Positions 8,069 to 16,099 are shown, numbered from the stretch's first letter. The stretch: DNA of 16,099 nt from Bacteriovoracaceae bacterium (GCA_023954595.1 JAGSHJ010000025.1:1-16099); one strand, 5' to 3'. Notes: a model not told the origin generated them from the sequence alone. Numbers and translations: made by a program.

Positions 8069-10107
8069 TTCGAAATCCTGATCTTCACATCACTAATATA
8101 TTCGCTTAAAGTATTAGTTTTTATTTCTTCTTCTAAGTACTTGCTCTTTATCTCATTGACCTTGTTTATCAGATAATTCTTTACAACATTTTTTGATAAT
8201 GACCCTTCTACTTGCTCTGGAGAGATTCTATCTAACTCTAGACAGAGCTCTGCCAAATAAAAAATTAAAGCATCTTGATCCTGAACGACTTTTGATATTG
8301 ATTCAACGATCTTGTCTACACCGATTGGCCCTGAGTCGAGCCAATTCAATGTGTTTTTATGAAAAATTGGTTTTTCGAACCTTTCTTTAAGTGAATTAAA
8401 CAAAGCGCTAATTTTCCGGCATTGCTTTAAGTATGATTTCGAATCTCTGAATCGCGCATGTGGATCAATGGTCTCGGTTCCCCCTTGTTGCTTGGGGTCC
8501 TTTTTTTCCTCCTGCTCAATTTTTTTCTTTATTATAGTTTGAATGACCTCATGCAATGGTCTATTTGATAGATATATATGCAATAGATCATCTAAGTTTA
8601 AGTCCCTCAGTGCTTCTGGTGGAAGCAAGACATCACTAGACTCTATTATAACGGACCACTCTAAAAGTTGACCTTCAATCTTAACCCAAATTGAGCTTGA
8701 AACGCCCCCCTCTATTTTCTTTTTAAGGGTTTTTCCTGAAACTTCATTTTTCGACAAGAATAAGTTCTTCCCTTCCTCATCTAAGAATATCTCCCAGGAT
8801 TCATCAATATCTCCTTCAAATCTCAGGTTAATGTAGTAATCTTCATTAACGATTGTAAGCCATGCCAGGTTAAAATAATCTGGCAACGAAAATGTTTTCT
8901 CTGAAGACGATTCATCCATTTCAGGCTTAAATGAAAGTTTCAATCCGTTTAATTGAGAGTCATCTAAAGAAAGTTGATCATATCTAGATTTCAAAAGTTT
9001 TCGTTTTGTCCCTTTTTCAAAAGGAAAAAGAACGTTGGCCTCAAAATTATTTCTCCCCCCTACTCCCCAGCCAGAAGGTGTTAAGTTAGAAGAACCTATT
9101 ATATACACTCCTGATCCAGTCCCATGGTTTTCAAACCAATAGGCTTTTGCATGTATTGGTCTTTGACTTTCGCCCTTTTCATCTAATTCCTCTATCGGAT
9201 TATAATAAACTTCATAATTTGAAGGGAATGTATTCGTACTATCCGACCAATCAGGGCATTTCAGATTGCAAGAGCTATTTACTAAATCGATTTCACAACC
9301 TGGAGTAATCGTTAACCATACCTCAGATGACGAAGGAGTCAGTCTTGAAACTAATTCTGGTATCAATAGGTTTTCGTTTTCATCAAAAAATGGACTCGTA
9401 AAAATCAAGTTATCCGGCTTTCTCTTTCCTTCAAACTGCTCGGCAACTTGAGTAGGAAAGTCCGTATCTTCAGGTGAGATAAATAAAAATTTGGTCGAAG
9501 CATTCTTATTTGTATTTTTTATTTTCTCTTCAATCGTATTTATAAATTCGACCACTCTACTGTGAGGGGGAGAGGTTTCTTCAAAGCTTACATTTGCAGT
9601 CTTCAAAATCGATTTCAAATGGGGAATCAAACCCGAGAGGTTAAAATCCTGATTAGGTAGTTCTTCATAGGAGCTTTCAAGACTAGTAATCACTTCCTGA
9701 TTTAACCTCATTCCATCTTCTGTAAGATTAGCAGAGCCCACAATAACCCTTATATAGTTTTGCCATGCTAAAACAAATATCTTCGAGTGCATTGCACCAT
9801 TTTTTATACGTGCAGGTAATATATCCCATCGAAGATTACGAGATAACTCTTTACAGTGTTGATCTACAACAACTCCTGCAAAGGGTAATTTACACAACGC
9901 CTCCTCTCTTTCAATTAAGAAGGCGACATTTTCCTTATCATACTTATTTTTTAACGAGAGGTACCTTGATAGGCACTCCTCTTCAAATATGAAAGGTTGA
10001 AATGAGTATGTAGTACAGAAGACTCCAATTGGCTCTCCGCAGTCCTCAGGGGCCATCCATAGATCTAGGACTCTCTGAAAGTCTTCATTTTTTGGACGAC
10101 TACTCAA
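8065..10107 (-). CDS. Two-site phospholipase-D/Tdp1-like phosphodiesterase
   Basis: This 680-residue protein contains two PLD-superfamily half-sites in one chain. The first is HSK (107-109) with GSANLT (N127); the second is HAK (319-321) with GSSNLTPSGWG (N341). Neither has the Asp of the usual HxKxxxxD motif. This HKN arrangement, with 20 and 22 residues between His and Asn, is what human Tdp1 has (H263/K265/N283 and H493/K495/N516), and SSNLTPSGWG resembles Tdp1's SANLSKAAWG. PLD enzymes cleave phosphodiesters through a covalent phosphohistidine, so a nuclease or a DNA-end/protein-DNA adduct hydrolase is likely. The C-terminal 300 residues are unassigned, with a charged segment near 550-570. 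The start is a TTG directly after the TAG of the upstream gene, with AAGGTG as ribosome-binding site; no in-frame ATG lies close by. It overlaps the downstream SNF2 gene by four bases. The family is firm; the reaction is inferred. Confidence 0.87.
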   Translation of the reverse strand: MSSRPKNEDFQRVLDLWMAPEDCGEPIGVFCTTYSFQPFIFEEECLSRYLSLKNKYDKENVAFLIEREEALCKLPFAGVVVDQHCKELSRNLRWDILPARIKNGAMHSKIFVLAWQNYIRVIVGSANLTEDGMRLNQEVITSLESSYEELPNQDFNLSGLIPHLKSILKTANVSFEETSPPHSRVVEFINTIEEKIKNTNKNASTKFLFISPEDTDFPTQVAEQFEGKRKPDNLIFTSPFFDENENLLIPELVSRLTPSSSEVWLTITPGCEIDLVNSSCNLKCPDWSDSTNTFPSNYEVYYNPIEELDEKGESQRPIHAKAYWFENHGTGSGVYIIGSSNLTPSGWGVGGRNNFEANVLFPFEKGTKRKLLKSRYDQLSLDDSQLNGLKLSFKPEMDESSSEKTFSLPDYFNLAWLTIVNEDYYINLRFEGDIDESWEIFLDEEGKNLFLSKNEVSGKTLKKKIEGGVSSSIWVKIEGQLLEWSVIIESSDVLLPPEALRDLNLDDLLHIYLSNRPLHEVIQTIIKKKIEQEEKKDPKQQGGTETIDPHARFRDSKSYLKQCRKISALFNSLKERFEKPIFHKNTLNWLDSGPIGVDKIVESISKVVQDQDALIFYLAELCLELDRISPEQVEGSLSKNVVKNYLINKVNEIKSKYLEEEIKTNTLSEYISDVKIRISK

Positions 10108-11415
10108 CTATCGCACCTTTTTTAAATCACAGGCGAATTGCCATAAACTATTTATTCGGTATTGATGAACAAACTTTGTTCCTCTCATTGGTTTATTAAT
10201 TATACTAAAAGACTTATTTCGAATTATACGGTTCTCATCATCTTTTATCCATTTCGCTTTACCAAACTCTCCCTTCAAGGATTGAACGCTATCATGATGA
10301 TCAAGTATAGCCTCTAGCATTCCTTTTGAAGTCTTAACTTTCTGAAATTTCTGAAAGTTCTCTAGTGAAATATGAAGGTCATCGAGTAGATTTATCTTTT
10401 CTAAAGCCTTTTCATAAGCCTTAGATACATTTTTTGCTCCAAACTCAATTTCTGAAAACTTTAGGGCATCCTTTTTAGTTATGATACGGATATTATGAAG
10501 TGCATAGAGAATAGAATAAAATGAATCATAACAAATTTTGGCCAATCCTTCATACGCATTTATCGCATCGATAAGCAAAGCTTGTTCATTGGATATTGAT
10601 TTTTTCCTTAAGCTAGTTAAAAACGCCCTCTCACTATTATTTTTCTTCCAGAGGGAACTCCCTTCCTTACCAATCAAGTAATTTAGAGTTGTTGACCTAA
10701 ATGTCTCATTATCTTGGTTTAATTTATCCCAAATTAGATTAGCCTCTTTTTTTCCAGCTTCTAGATGATGAAGTTTATTATAAAATAATTCCCCCAGAGG
10801 CTGGTTCTTTTTGAAATAAGAAACTTTATTATGCCGTATCGTTTTATCAATAGTCTTTTTCAACTGATCTCTTAATGCGTTACCTGGACCAACACCACTA
10901 AAAAATCCATTCAAGCCTTGTTCACGCTGCCAGCAATCCAATAGCTCCGCTCCCCAAGGGCCAAGTATTCCGTTTACTGAAAGCTCCAAAGTATTTGCGA
11001 GAAGACGATAAACACCATGATAACCAAAGACTGAAGCCGTTTGTAGGTACTGACTTGCGCATAAATTGTGTCTTAACCCTACAACTTTTCTTGTCTTATC
11101 AGTACCTGGTATTCCGGAGAGCCTTTTCTTATCAAGTTTCTCCCGTTTTTCATGTTCCAATAGCGATTGCAGATTTATCCACTCATAGGCCATATAAGGA
11201 TCTACCTGAAAAACTTTACTAGACTCCTCATATTCCTCATTGAGGAAAACTCCAATCGCAATATTTGTTAGAAACCGGGGGTGCTTCTGCCTCTCTCTTA
11301 CACCTCCAATTAGATTGACGCCTAGGCGATCAGCAATACTACTTAGACCAAGTGGATCAATTGAGCCATCGGCACTCTCTTTTGGATCAAATGCGCTAAT
11401 AAGAGGTAAGGCCAT
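10108..11415 (-). CDS. Unrecognised 435-aa protein of the defence operon
   Basis: I do not recognise the family. The protein is soluble, with no signal peptide, membrane helix, nucleotide-binding loop or metal-binding cysteine cluster. Its N-terminal half holds stretches that look conserved, such as GVRERQKHPRFLT (38-50) and LRHNLCASQYLQTASVFGYH (114-133). The C-terminal half is Lys/Glu-rich and probably helical, with a basic end (GTKFVHQYRINSLW near 415-428). It starts at ATG 11415, seven bases after the GIY-YIG gene stop, and its TAG abuts the TTG start of the Tdp1-like gene, so it is translated between two nuclease-like proteins. In general layout it recalls uncharacterised proteins encoded beside SNF2 and PLD genes in other defence loci (for example DUF6361), but I cannot claim homology. 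A recognition or adaptor role is only a guess. Confidence 0.8.
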   Translation of the reverse strand: MALPLISAFDPKESADGSIDPLGLSSIADRLGVNLIGGVRERQKHPRFLTNIAIGVFLNEEYEESSKVFQVDPYMAYEWINLQSLLEHEKREKLDKKRLSGIPGTDKTRKVVGLRHNLCASQYLQTASVFGYHGVYRLLANTLELSVNGILGPWGAELLDCWQREQGLNGFFSGVGPGNALRDQLKKTIDKTIRHNKVSYFKKNQPLGELFYNKLHHLEAGKKEANLIWDKLNQDNETFRSTTLNYLIGKEGSSLWKKNNSERAFLTSLRKKSISNEQALLIDAINAYEGLAKICYDSFYSILYALHNIRIITKKDALKFSEIEFGAKNVSKAYEKALEKINLLDDLHISLENFQKFQKVKTSKGMLEAILDHHDSVQSLKGEFGKAKWIKDDENRIIRNKSFSIINKPMRGTKFVHQYRINSLWQFACDLKKVR

Positions 11416-11422
11416 AGTTATA

Positions 11423-11992
11423 CTACTTACTCCCTAAAAGAGGTTGGCACTCTTCCCAAATGGCCTTCTCTAGAGGTCGGATTAAATCCTTATAATCATC
11501 AGACATAGGTATGATTGTAATCTTGATCTTTTTAGATTTTAGCTTATTTGGCTTTAACCATTTCTTTAAACGGACAGAAGTAGTTCTATGAGCCTGATTT
11601 CCTATAAAATGCTGTTGCAAGCGGTTCTTCAAATTATTATTCTTAGCGCTAATCATTCCAACATAAATATATCGGCTTTCGGACTCTTTATTGAGATTAA
11701 CGATGGCCTCTTTTGTCCCCTGCCCTGAGGGAACTTTACGTCCTTTTCTATAGCGATAAAGTTGATTCTTAAGCTCTTCCCCATCCTCTTTAAATTCAAG
11801 TTCAAAAGCATAAATTCCTCGAGTATTAAATTTCTCATTTTTTAAGACTCTCTCTATCTCAGAAACCTTTAATGGGAGAGATACTTCAAATGAATATTTC
11901 CTAGAACAAGCCAGCTTTCTAACTGAGGATGACATTGCCTTAAGTCTTTTTGATTCATTTTCGCATGCTTTTTTAATCTTATTTGGATTCAC
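11423..11992 (-). CDS. GIY-YIG-type endonuclease
   Basis: This 189-residue protein shows the order of GIY-YIG nuclease landmarks. GIY is at 59-61 (RGIYAFE), YVG at 110-112 (RYIYVGMI) stands in for YIG, a catalytic-type Arg is at 124 and His at 128 (LKNRLQQHF), and Glu 175 lies in a late helix (PLEKAIWEECQPLLG). About 48 residues separate GIY from YVG, where most family members have roughly 10, so the strand pair carries an insertion containing a very basic patch (YRYRKGRK, 79-86). Residues 1-50 are a basic helical extension. GIY-YIG domains make single- or double-strand DNA cuts. The start is GTG at 11992, preceded by an AGGGAG ribosome-binding site and 10 bases after the drmC stop. This nuclease is not among the usual DISARM components. 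Active-site residues are present, but the family call rests on motifs only. Confidence 0.72.
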   Translation of the reverse strand: MNPNKIKKACENESKRLKAMSSSVRKLACSRKYSFEVSLPLKVSEIERVLKNEKFNTRGIYAFELEFKEDGEELKNQLYRYRKGRKVPSGQGTKEAIVNLNKESESRYIYVGMISAKNNNLKNRLQQHFIGNQAHRTTSVRLKKWLKPNKLKSKKIKITIIPMSDDYKDLIRPLEKAIWEECQPLLGSK

Positions 11993-12002
11993 GCTCTACT
12001 CC

Positions 12003-12800
12003 CTAAAAATTAATCTTCTGCAATACGTCTGCTTGAACAAGTTTATGAAATTGACCTACAAGCTTTTTAGAAAGCCATTTCGACTTTACTAGGAAGCCAG
12101 CTTCAATATTTCGAAACTGGGCAGCTTCAGTAAAATTGGCAGATGAAACAAATGATATCTCTTGATCAATAATTACACACTTTGCATGTAACGCTGACCT
12201 CTTACCTTTTTCTTTACTTAATGATCTAGGGTCATAAAAAACTTCAGGAAGCCTCTTTCCTGGCCATTGCTCATTTTGAAACCTATCGATAAATTTTTTA
12301 AGAATTTGCTCTTCTTCAGTAGTGAAATCCCTATAATCTCTCTTAACTTCTAGGTACATTTTAACAATAAGCTCAGGGTTTTGCTCCATGGTATCTGCTA
12401 GAGCCTTGAAGACCGACAAACCTTGGTATATAGCATATCCCGAAATAATTACTTCCTTCTTAGCCTTTTGAAACAATTCACGTACAACAACGCTGGTATC
12501 TCTAGATGTTGTCCCTGGAGCTTCTGGCCCAGTCCAGACCAAGTCGATTGCATCTGAGTTTATCTCTTTCCATTTAGCTCGTTCGCTAGCTAATAACTTT
12601 AATGAATATGCAATCGTTTTATTATTAAAGCCCTCATCTATTAAATTGTTCAAATATTGCGAAATTTCTTTAGCATGCTCATTAGAAACAACTCTCGTCA
12701 ATGAAATTGCACTAAAAGGTGGTTCAATTCTTTTAAGCTCTAAGGATTCTGCAATATCTTGTATTGTTGAAGAAGTTAAAAGTTGAAGTATATCAGTCAT
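12003..12800 (-). CDS. drmC: DISARM protein DrmC, PLD-family nuclease
   Basis: This 265-residue protein has one complete phospholipase-D motif: H205, K207 and D212 (HAKCVIID), followed by SSANFTEAAQ (219-228) with N222, then a conserved-looking RNIEAGFLV strand. A single HKD site per chain implies that a dimer forms the active site, as in bacterial Nuc-type enzymes. Residues 1-90 are helical, and a first half-domain without HxK lies near 100-150 (VIISGYAIYQG). Length, fold and position directly after drmB match DrmC of DISARM, where it is a core gene of both classes. Only one base separates the drmB stop from the ATG. Unlike the Tdp1-like protein downstream, this one keeps the Asp of the motif, so the two PLD genes are distinct families rather than recent duplicates. 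Confidence 0.9.
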   Translation of the reverse strand: MTDILQLLTSSTIQDIAESLELKRIEPPFSAISLTRVVSNEHAKEISQYLNNLIDEGFNNKTIAYSLKLLASERAKWKEINSDAIDLVWTGPEAPGTTSRDTSVVVRELFQKAKKEVIISGYAIYQGLSVFKALADTMEQNPELIVKMYLEVKRDYRDFTTEEEQILKKFIDRFQNEQWPGKRLPEVFYDPRSLSKEKGKRSALHAKCVIIDQEISFVSSANFTEAAQFRNIEAGFLVKSKWLSKKLVGQFHKLVQADVLQKINF

Positions 12801-12801
12801 C

Positions 12802-14610
12802 TTAAATCCTAAAAAATTCAGCGCCTAAGTTTTCAACAGTTGGGACTACTAAAGCCCGATCAAGATAGTTATTCTGAATTTCACAGGATGTCTCAGCGAT
12901 CAACAAACAACTATGGCATGCGGCTCCAAGCAGAAATCTCTTTTCATTAACATTTTCGGGAGAATGATATGCACAGACTGGATCATTAGAGCACAACTCT
13001 GACATTTGTAGAGCATTTTTTAAATGCTTGTGTATATTCCTTCCGACCTCAATTAAGCCACCAAGGGTTCCTTCAGCGTCTGGAGAGCCAGTATACAGCA
13101 ATATTCCATATCCTTCGCCATCCAGAGAGCCATATATACGCTCCCTTATCGAGCTAGCAGGATAACCGCAGTCTAAAGAAACCGCATTAATAAGAAGGTG
13201 CGAAAGGGAATGAAGCAAATAGTATGGCAAACCTGGAAATTCCATAGCAACATCTTTTTCTAAAGCAAATTTTTCAAAGCCACTTCTTAAAATCTTCTCA
13301 CGGTCTACAACTTCTTTTTTATTGCACCACTCTTCAATCTTAAGCTTGTTAAATGAGAGAAATATTCCTTCTCCTCTATTTTCGATTGCAGGTACCCAGT
13401 TCATTTCCCTTGCAAGTTCTGCACGCTTAACGTTCATATCTAAATCAAGTTCTCCACTGATATTAGGAGTCGAGGCTTCAAGTCGGGTAAATCCTATCTG
13501 AGCTGATACTTCCCTAAGCCTATGAACTAATACAACATTATCTATATTTTCCATCCAAGGCTGATCCCATTTCTCCCTTGGTAAATTTCTTGCAAAAAAC
13601 TTTCCACTTGGCCGATCATCTCCAAACTCATCTTCGCTAGAGAGTAATGTTTCCAACTCTGCATCCTTTATTGGCTTACTACTTTTTCGACCTGTATCAT
13701 TTCTCTTTGCTAAGATGGCATCAAAAACACTTGTAACTTCAAATGTTTTCATAGCTTCTCTGACACCAGAGTTATATTTAAATAAACTTTCTAAATCTGC
13801 CATGGTTTGAACTATGCTCAGATCTGCCCATAAGCTTTCTATTAAATTACCGAGCTCATCTTCTGCTTCTGGAATTGAAATCACACACATTACTTGTGAA
13901 AAATAAGCGTTACTTGCATTTCGAATCAAGAGACGATTAAAGTCTCCACATTTTTCATTAGAATAGCTTCCAAGCCATGGTCTATAGCCATCGCATGGGC
14001 CTAACTCTTTTTTATCTAACTCACTTGCCTCTAATAATGATTTCCTCTTGCCACATTCACACCTAATTGTAATTTCTGATAGATCACCACTAGTTCCCTT
14101 CTCTTCCATAAAGAGCTGTCTCTTACATTTTGTATCGTCACCTTTATGTACAAATTCAGCCCAATCAATATCTCCGATATGACCATTCCTACATGCTCTT
14201 ACGAATCTAACTGGTACAACTTTATGTTTAATAGTTCGATCAAATGGGTCTGGGAATTTCTTTTTATCAAGAGCTCTCATATGAACTAGATACCTAGTTC
14301 TAATTTTAGAATCTTTTTTCTTTTCTACGTTTTGCGTGACGAACCATTCTGGGAATTCCCAAACTTTTATTCCCGCAGATTTTGTAAACTCATCCTTATC
14401 CCTGGGAGGTTCAAGAAGTTTCAGGTCGGGTATTTCCAAAATGTTCCGTAACGTACTTAATAAACGCCCCTCTTCAATTTCACGCATTTCGCCTTGCCAA
14501 TTGTCCAATCCACCTACTATTACAGAATAATTAGGTAAATCCATCAATGCTCCTGGACCAAATGTCGTAATAATTTGGCTTCTCCTTACTTCACCGTGTC
14601 CTTTAGCCAT
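12802..14610 (-). CDS. drmB: DISARM protein DrmB, DUF1998 domain
   Basis: This 602-residue protein begins MAKGHGEVRRSQIITTFGPG, typical of DrmB, whose N-terminus recurs as a short RRSQ...FGPG stretch. Two cysteine-rich clusters suggest zinc binding: C140, H144, C162, C184, C186, C206 and C221 in the first, and C540, C546, H549, C565, C568 and C576 in the second. The C-terminal third is the DUF1998 domain, with HSLSHLLI, a GYPASSIRERIYG segment, LLYTGSPDAEGTLGGLIEVG-like sequence and AACHSCLLIAETSCE (563-577). In published DISARM work DrmA and DrmB form a complex that binds DNA and is partly autoinhibited until it meets unmethylated DNA with a 5' overhang. Its ATG overlaps the drmA stop by one base (TAATG), consistent with stoichiometric production of the two subunits. 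Confidence 0.94.
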   Translation of the reverse strand: MAKGHGEVRRSQIITTFGPGALMDLPNYSVIVGGLDNWQGEMREIEEGRLLSTLRNILEIPDLKLLEPPRDKDEFTKSAGIKVWEFPEWFVTQNVEKKKDSKIRTRYLVHMRALDKKKFPDPFDRTIKHKVVPVRFVRACRNGHIGDIDWAEFVHKGDDTKCKRQLFMEEKGTSGDLSEITIRCECGKRKSLLEASELDKKELGPCDGYRPWLGSYSNEKCGDFNRLLIRNASNAYFSQVMCVISIPEAEDELGNLIESLWADLSIVQTMADLESLFKYNSGVREAMKTFEVTSVFDAILAKRNDTGRKSSKPIKDAELETLLSSEDEFGDDRPSGKFFARNLPREKWDQPWMENIDNVVLVHRLREVSAQIGFTRLEASTPNISGELDLDMNVKRAELAREMNWVPAIENRGEGIFLSFNKLKIEEWCNKKEVVDREKILRSGFEKFALEKDVAMEFPGLPYYLLHSLSHLLINAVSLDCGYPASSIRERIYGSLDGEGYGILLYTGSPDAEGTLGGLIEVGRNIHKHLKNALQMSELCSNDPVCAYHSPENVNEKRFLLGAACHSCLLIAETSCEIQNNYLDRALVVPTVENLGAEFFRI

Positions 14611-16099
14611 TACTCATCCTCACTTTTACTAACCCTCGAGAGAGTGTCTTTCCAAAGAGTTATTGCAGGTTCTACATCTCTCATAGATCGGTTGCACCTA
14701 AAAAGGTCATACTCTTTTGGTAAATTATCTAATTGGGGGTCCAGAAAATCATAGATAAGACGGCTAGTTGAACCTCCAACCTCTGTCTGATATTGAAGCG
14801 TTATATTATTTTCTGAATCTTGAGCTGCAATTTTGGTCCATTCATCGTAGAGTTTATTAATCCTATCTTTAACATCTCGATAAAGTTTTTCCTTATCTTC
14901 TTTTCCTAAGTTTTTATCGTGCTCTTTTGCCCTTTTCGCTATTTTTTCAATTATTTCATCCAATTCAGCTCTATGGTTAAGTATCTCAAATGCTCCTTTT
15001 GGAGGAGTAAAAGTAGGACTTGAATGACGGACTAACGAGATCAGTGTTCCAGCAAGTCCTCTATCTAAAGCTCTTGGTGAAAAAGGTGTAACACTTGTTG
15101 CCTCAACTTCACGGTAAAAGGTTTCATGGTAAGCACAAAATTTTTCGTATAATGAGCGGTCTCTATGTCTATGAATATTATACAGTGTAACGACTAGACC
15201 TGGCTTCTTATCATCTCTACCAACTCTTGAGGAAGACTGAATGTACTCCGCAGTAGTTTTTGGCTGTCCCATAACAAGCATTAATCCCAGTCGAGTAATA
15301 TCGAGTCCAACAGAAATCATATTTGTTGCCAGCACTACATCTACAGAATCTGGATCATGATAATCCTTAGATAATCTCCTCTTCGTATCTGATACTTCAT
15401 TGGTACTTACTCTTGATGTTAACTCCATCGCTTTAGATTTAATTCTCAAGTTTCTATCACTAAACAAGCCTCTCTCTTCCCCTACTCTCTTTCTATGGTA
15501 GTAACCTGTTAACCTTGTCTTTACCTCATCCTCAATAATTCTTCGGCTTCCCCCTAACTCTCTTAAACTGTTAAAATATCCCAGGACTGTCATATAAGGA
15601 TCTACAGGGTTTTTCTTATTTTTCTTGCCACCGTTTTCTTGAAATAATTTTTGGGAAGCTCCCATTATTGCTAAAGTTGTCTTCAATAAGATCATCTTAG
15701 TGCTTCTTCCCTTAGCAGCAATTCCAATATACTCCCGTGCATTAACCTGATCTGAAGAAACAGTCTCTGCAAAAAAGGAATCTCTTATATTTGGCCCAGG
15801 CGGTGGAAAAACATCTACCTTATCGCGATTAAATAAGGCTCTAATCTGCTTATCAGCTCTTCTAACAGTTGCTGTTGAAGCAATGACTTTTGGCCTAATT
15901 CTTTTTGCGCCTTCCATATAACTTGATAATTCATCTAGAGCTGTTTCATATAAACCGACTAATGTTCCCATCGGACCAGAAATCAAATGAAGCTCATCTT
16001 GTATAATCAATTCAGGTGGCTTTAATCCGTCCAATGCACCCGAACCGCTTTTTTGAGAGGCAGCTCCGTAAAACCCATCATCACTGTAACTATTAACTT
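14610..16099 (-). CDS. drmA: DISARM helicase DrmA, C-terminal part (5' end off the right edge)
   Basis: The frame is open to the right edge, giving 495 codons; the TTG at 16034 is internal, because coding sequence (DDGFYGAASQ and neighbours) continues upstream without a stop. Only helicase motif II onward is seen: IIQDELHLISGP (motif II DELH, about 15985-16005), IASTATVRR (motif III, about 15857-15885), VVLATNMISVGLD (motif V) and IQSSSRVGRDD (motif VI, about 15210-15242). DELHLISGPxGTLVGLYE is characteristic of DrmA, an SF2 helicase of about 1,000 residues or more, so the Walker A lobe and N-terminal domain are missing here. The C-terminal region after about 14,960 is charged and helical. 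DrmA drives DNA binding and translocation with DrmB in DISARM, which restricts incoming phage DNA. The gene is truncated only by the window, not by mutation. Confidence 0.93.
   Translation of the reverse strand, partial: VNSYSDDGFYGAASQKSGSGALDGLKPPELIIQDELHLISGPMGTLVGLYETALDELSSYMEGAKRIRPKVIASTATVRRADKQIRALFNRDKVDVFPPPGPNIRDSFFAETVSSDQVNAREYIGIAAKGRSTKMILLKTTLAIMGASQKLFQENGGKKNKKNPVDPYMTVLGYFNSLRELGGSRRIIEDEVKTRLTGYYHRKRVGEERGLFSDRNLRIKSKAMELTSRVSTNEVSDTKRRLSKDYHDPDSVDVVLATNMISVGLDITRLGLMLVMGQPKTTAEYIQSSSRVGRDDKKPGLVVTLYNIHRHRDRSLYEKFCAYHETFYREVEATSVTPFSPRALDRGLAGTLISLVRHSSPTFTPPKGAFEILNHRAELDEIIEKIAKRAKEHDKNLGKEDKEKLYRDVKDRINKLYDEWTKIAAQDSENNITLQYQTEVGGSTSRLIYDFLDPQLDNLPKEYDLFRCNRSMRDVEPAITLWKDTLSRVSKSEDE

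Noticed and set aside
11653..11838. Second minus-strand frame of 61 codons inside the GIY-YIG gene
   Set aside because: It overlaps the GIY-YIG gene in another frame and has no recognisable motif.
8065..12800. DrmC and the Tdp1-like protein as a recent duplication
   Set aside because: They differ in active-site motif (HKD versus HKN), number of half-sites and length, and share no other visible similarity.
16032..16034. TTG at 16034 as the start of the DrmA frame
   Set aside because: The frame stays open upstream to the window edge, and DrmA needs its Walker A lobe upstream; the TTG is an internal Leu codon.
1..16099. CRISPR array, tRNA, insertion sequence or integrase boundary
   Set aside because: No regularly spaced repeats, no cloverleaf-like sequence and no transposase or integrase motifs were seen; almost all the sequence is coding on one strand.

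Overview
This window is AT-rich (by eye, GC in the mid to high thirties percent) and looks bacterial. Eleven reading frames, all on the minus strand, are packed head to tail with short gaps or TAATG/ATGA overlaps, and TTG and GTG starts are used. I see no tRNA, rRNA, insertion sequence, CRISPR array or ribosomal-protein gene, so the species cannot be fixed. The content is that of a chromosomal or island-borne antiphage defence locus in a low-GC bacterium.

Transcription runs from right to left. The right end (16099 to 12003) is the DISARM core: drmA (helicase, 5' end outside the window), drmB (DUF1998) and drmC (phospholipase-D-type nuclease). Next, in the same tight run, come four further genes (11992 to 5216): a GIY-YIG-type nuclease, a 435-residue protein I do not recognise, a protein with two HxK...N half-sites resembling tyrosyl-DNA phosphodiesterase (Tdp1), and a large SNF2/RapA-like ATPase that may play the part of DrmD. 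No DNA methyltransferase, normally part of DISARM, is in the window; it may lie upstream of drmA beyond the right edge.

A 121-bp gap (5215 to 5095), the largest between genes here, contains inverted repeats and a short T tract, and may end or attenuate the first transcription unit. After it comes a second cassette: a UvrD/Rep-like helicase whose frame is split by one in-frame TAG codon inside its apparent Q motif (a 142-residue N-terminal part and a 603-residue C-terminal part), an Upf1/Dna2-like SF1B helicase, and a protein that starts with a cold-shock domain and runs off the left edge.

Taken together, the window holds four helicase/translocase ATPases (DrmA, SNF2, UvrD-like, Upf1-like), three candidate nucleases/phosphodiesterases (DrmC, GIY-YIG, Tdp1-like) and a cold-shock-domain nucleic-acid binder. 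The most interesting possibilities are an expanded, non-canonical DISARM, and a separate helicase-helicase-cold-shock cassette next to it that could be an undescribed defence module. Both are inferences from domain content and gene order.
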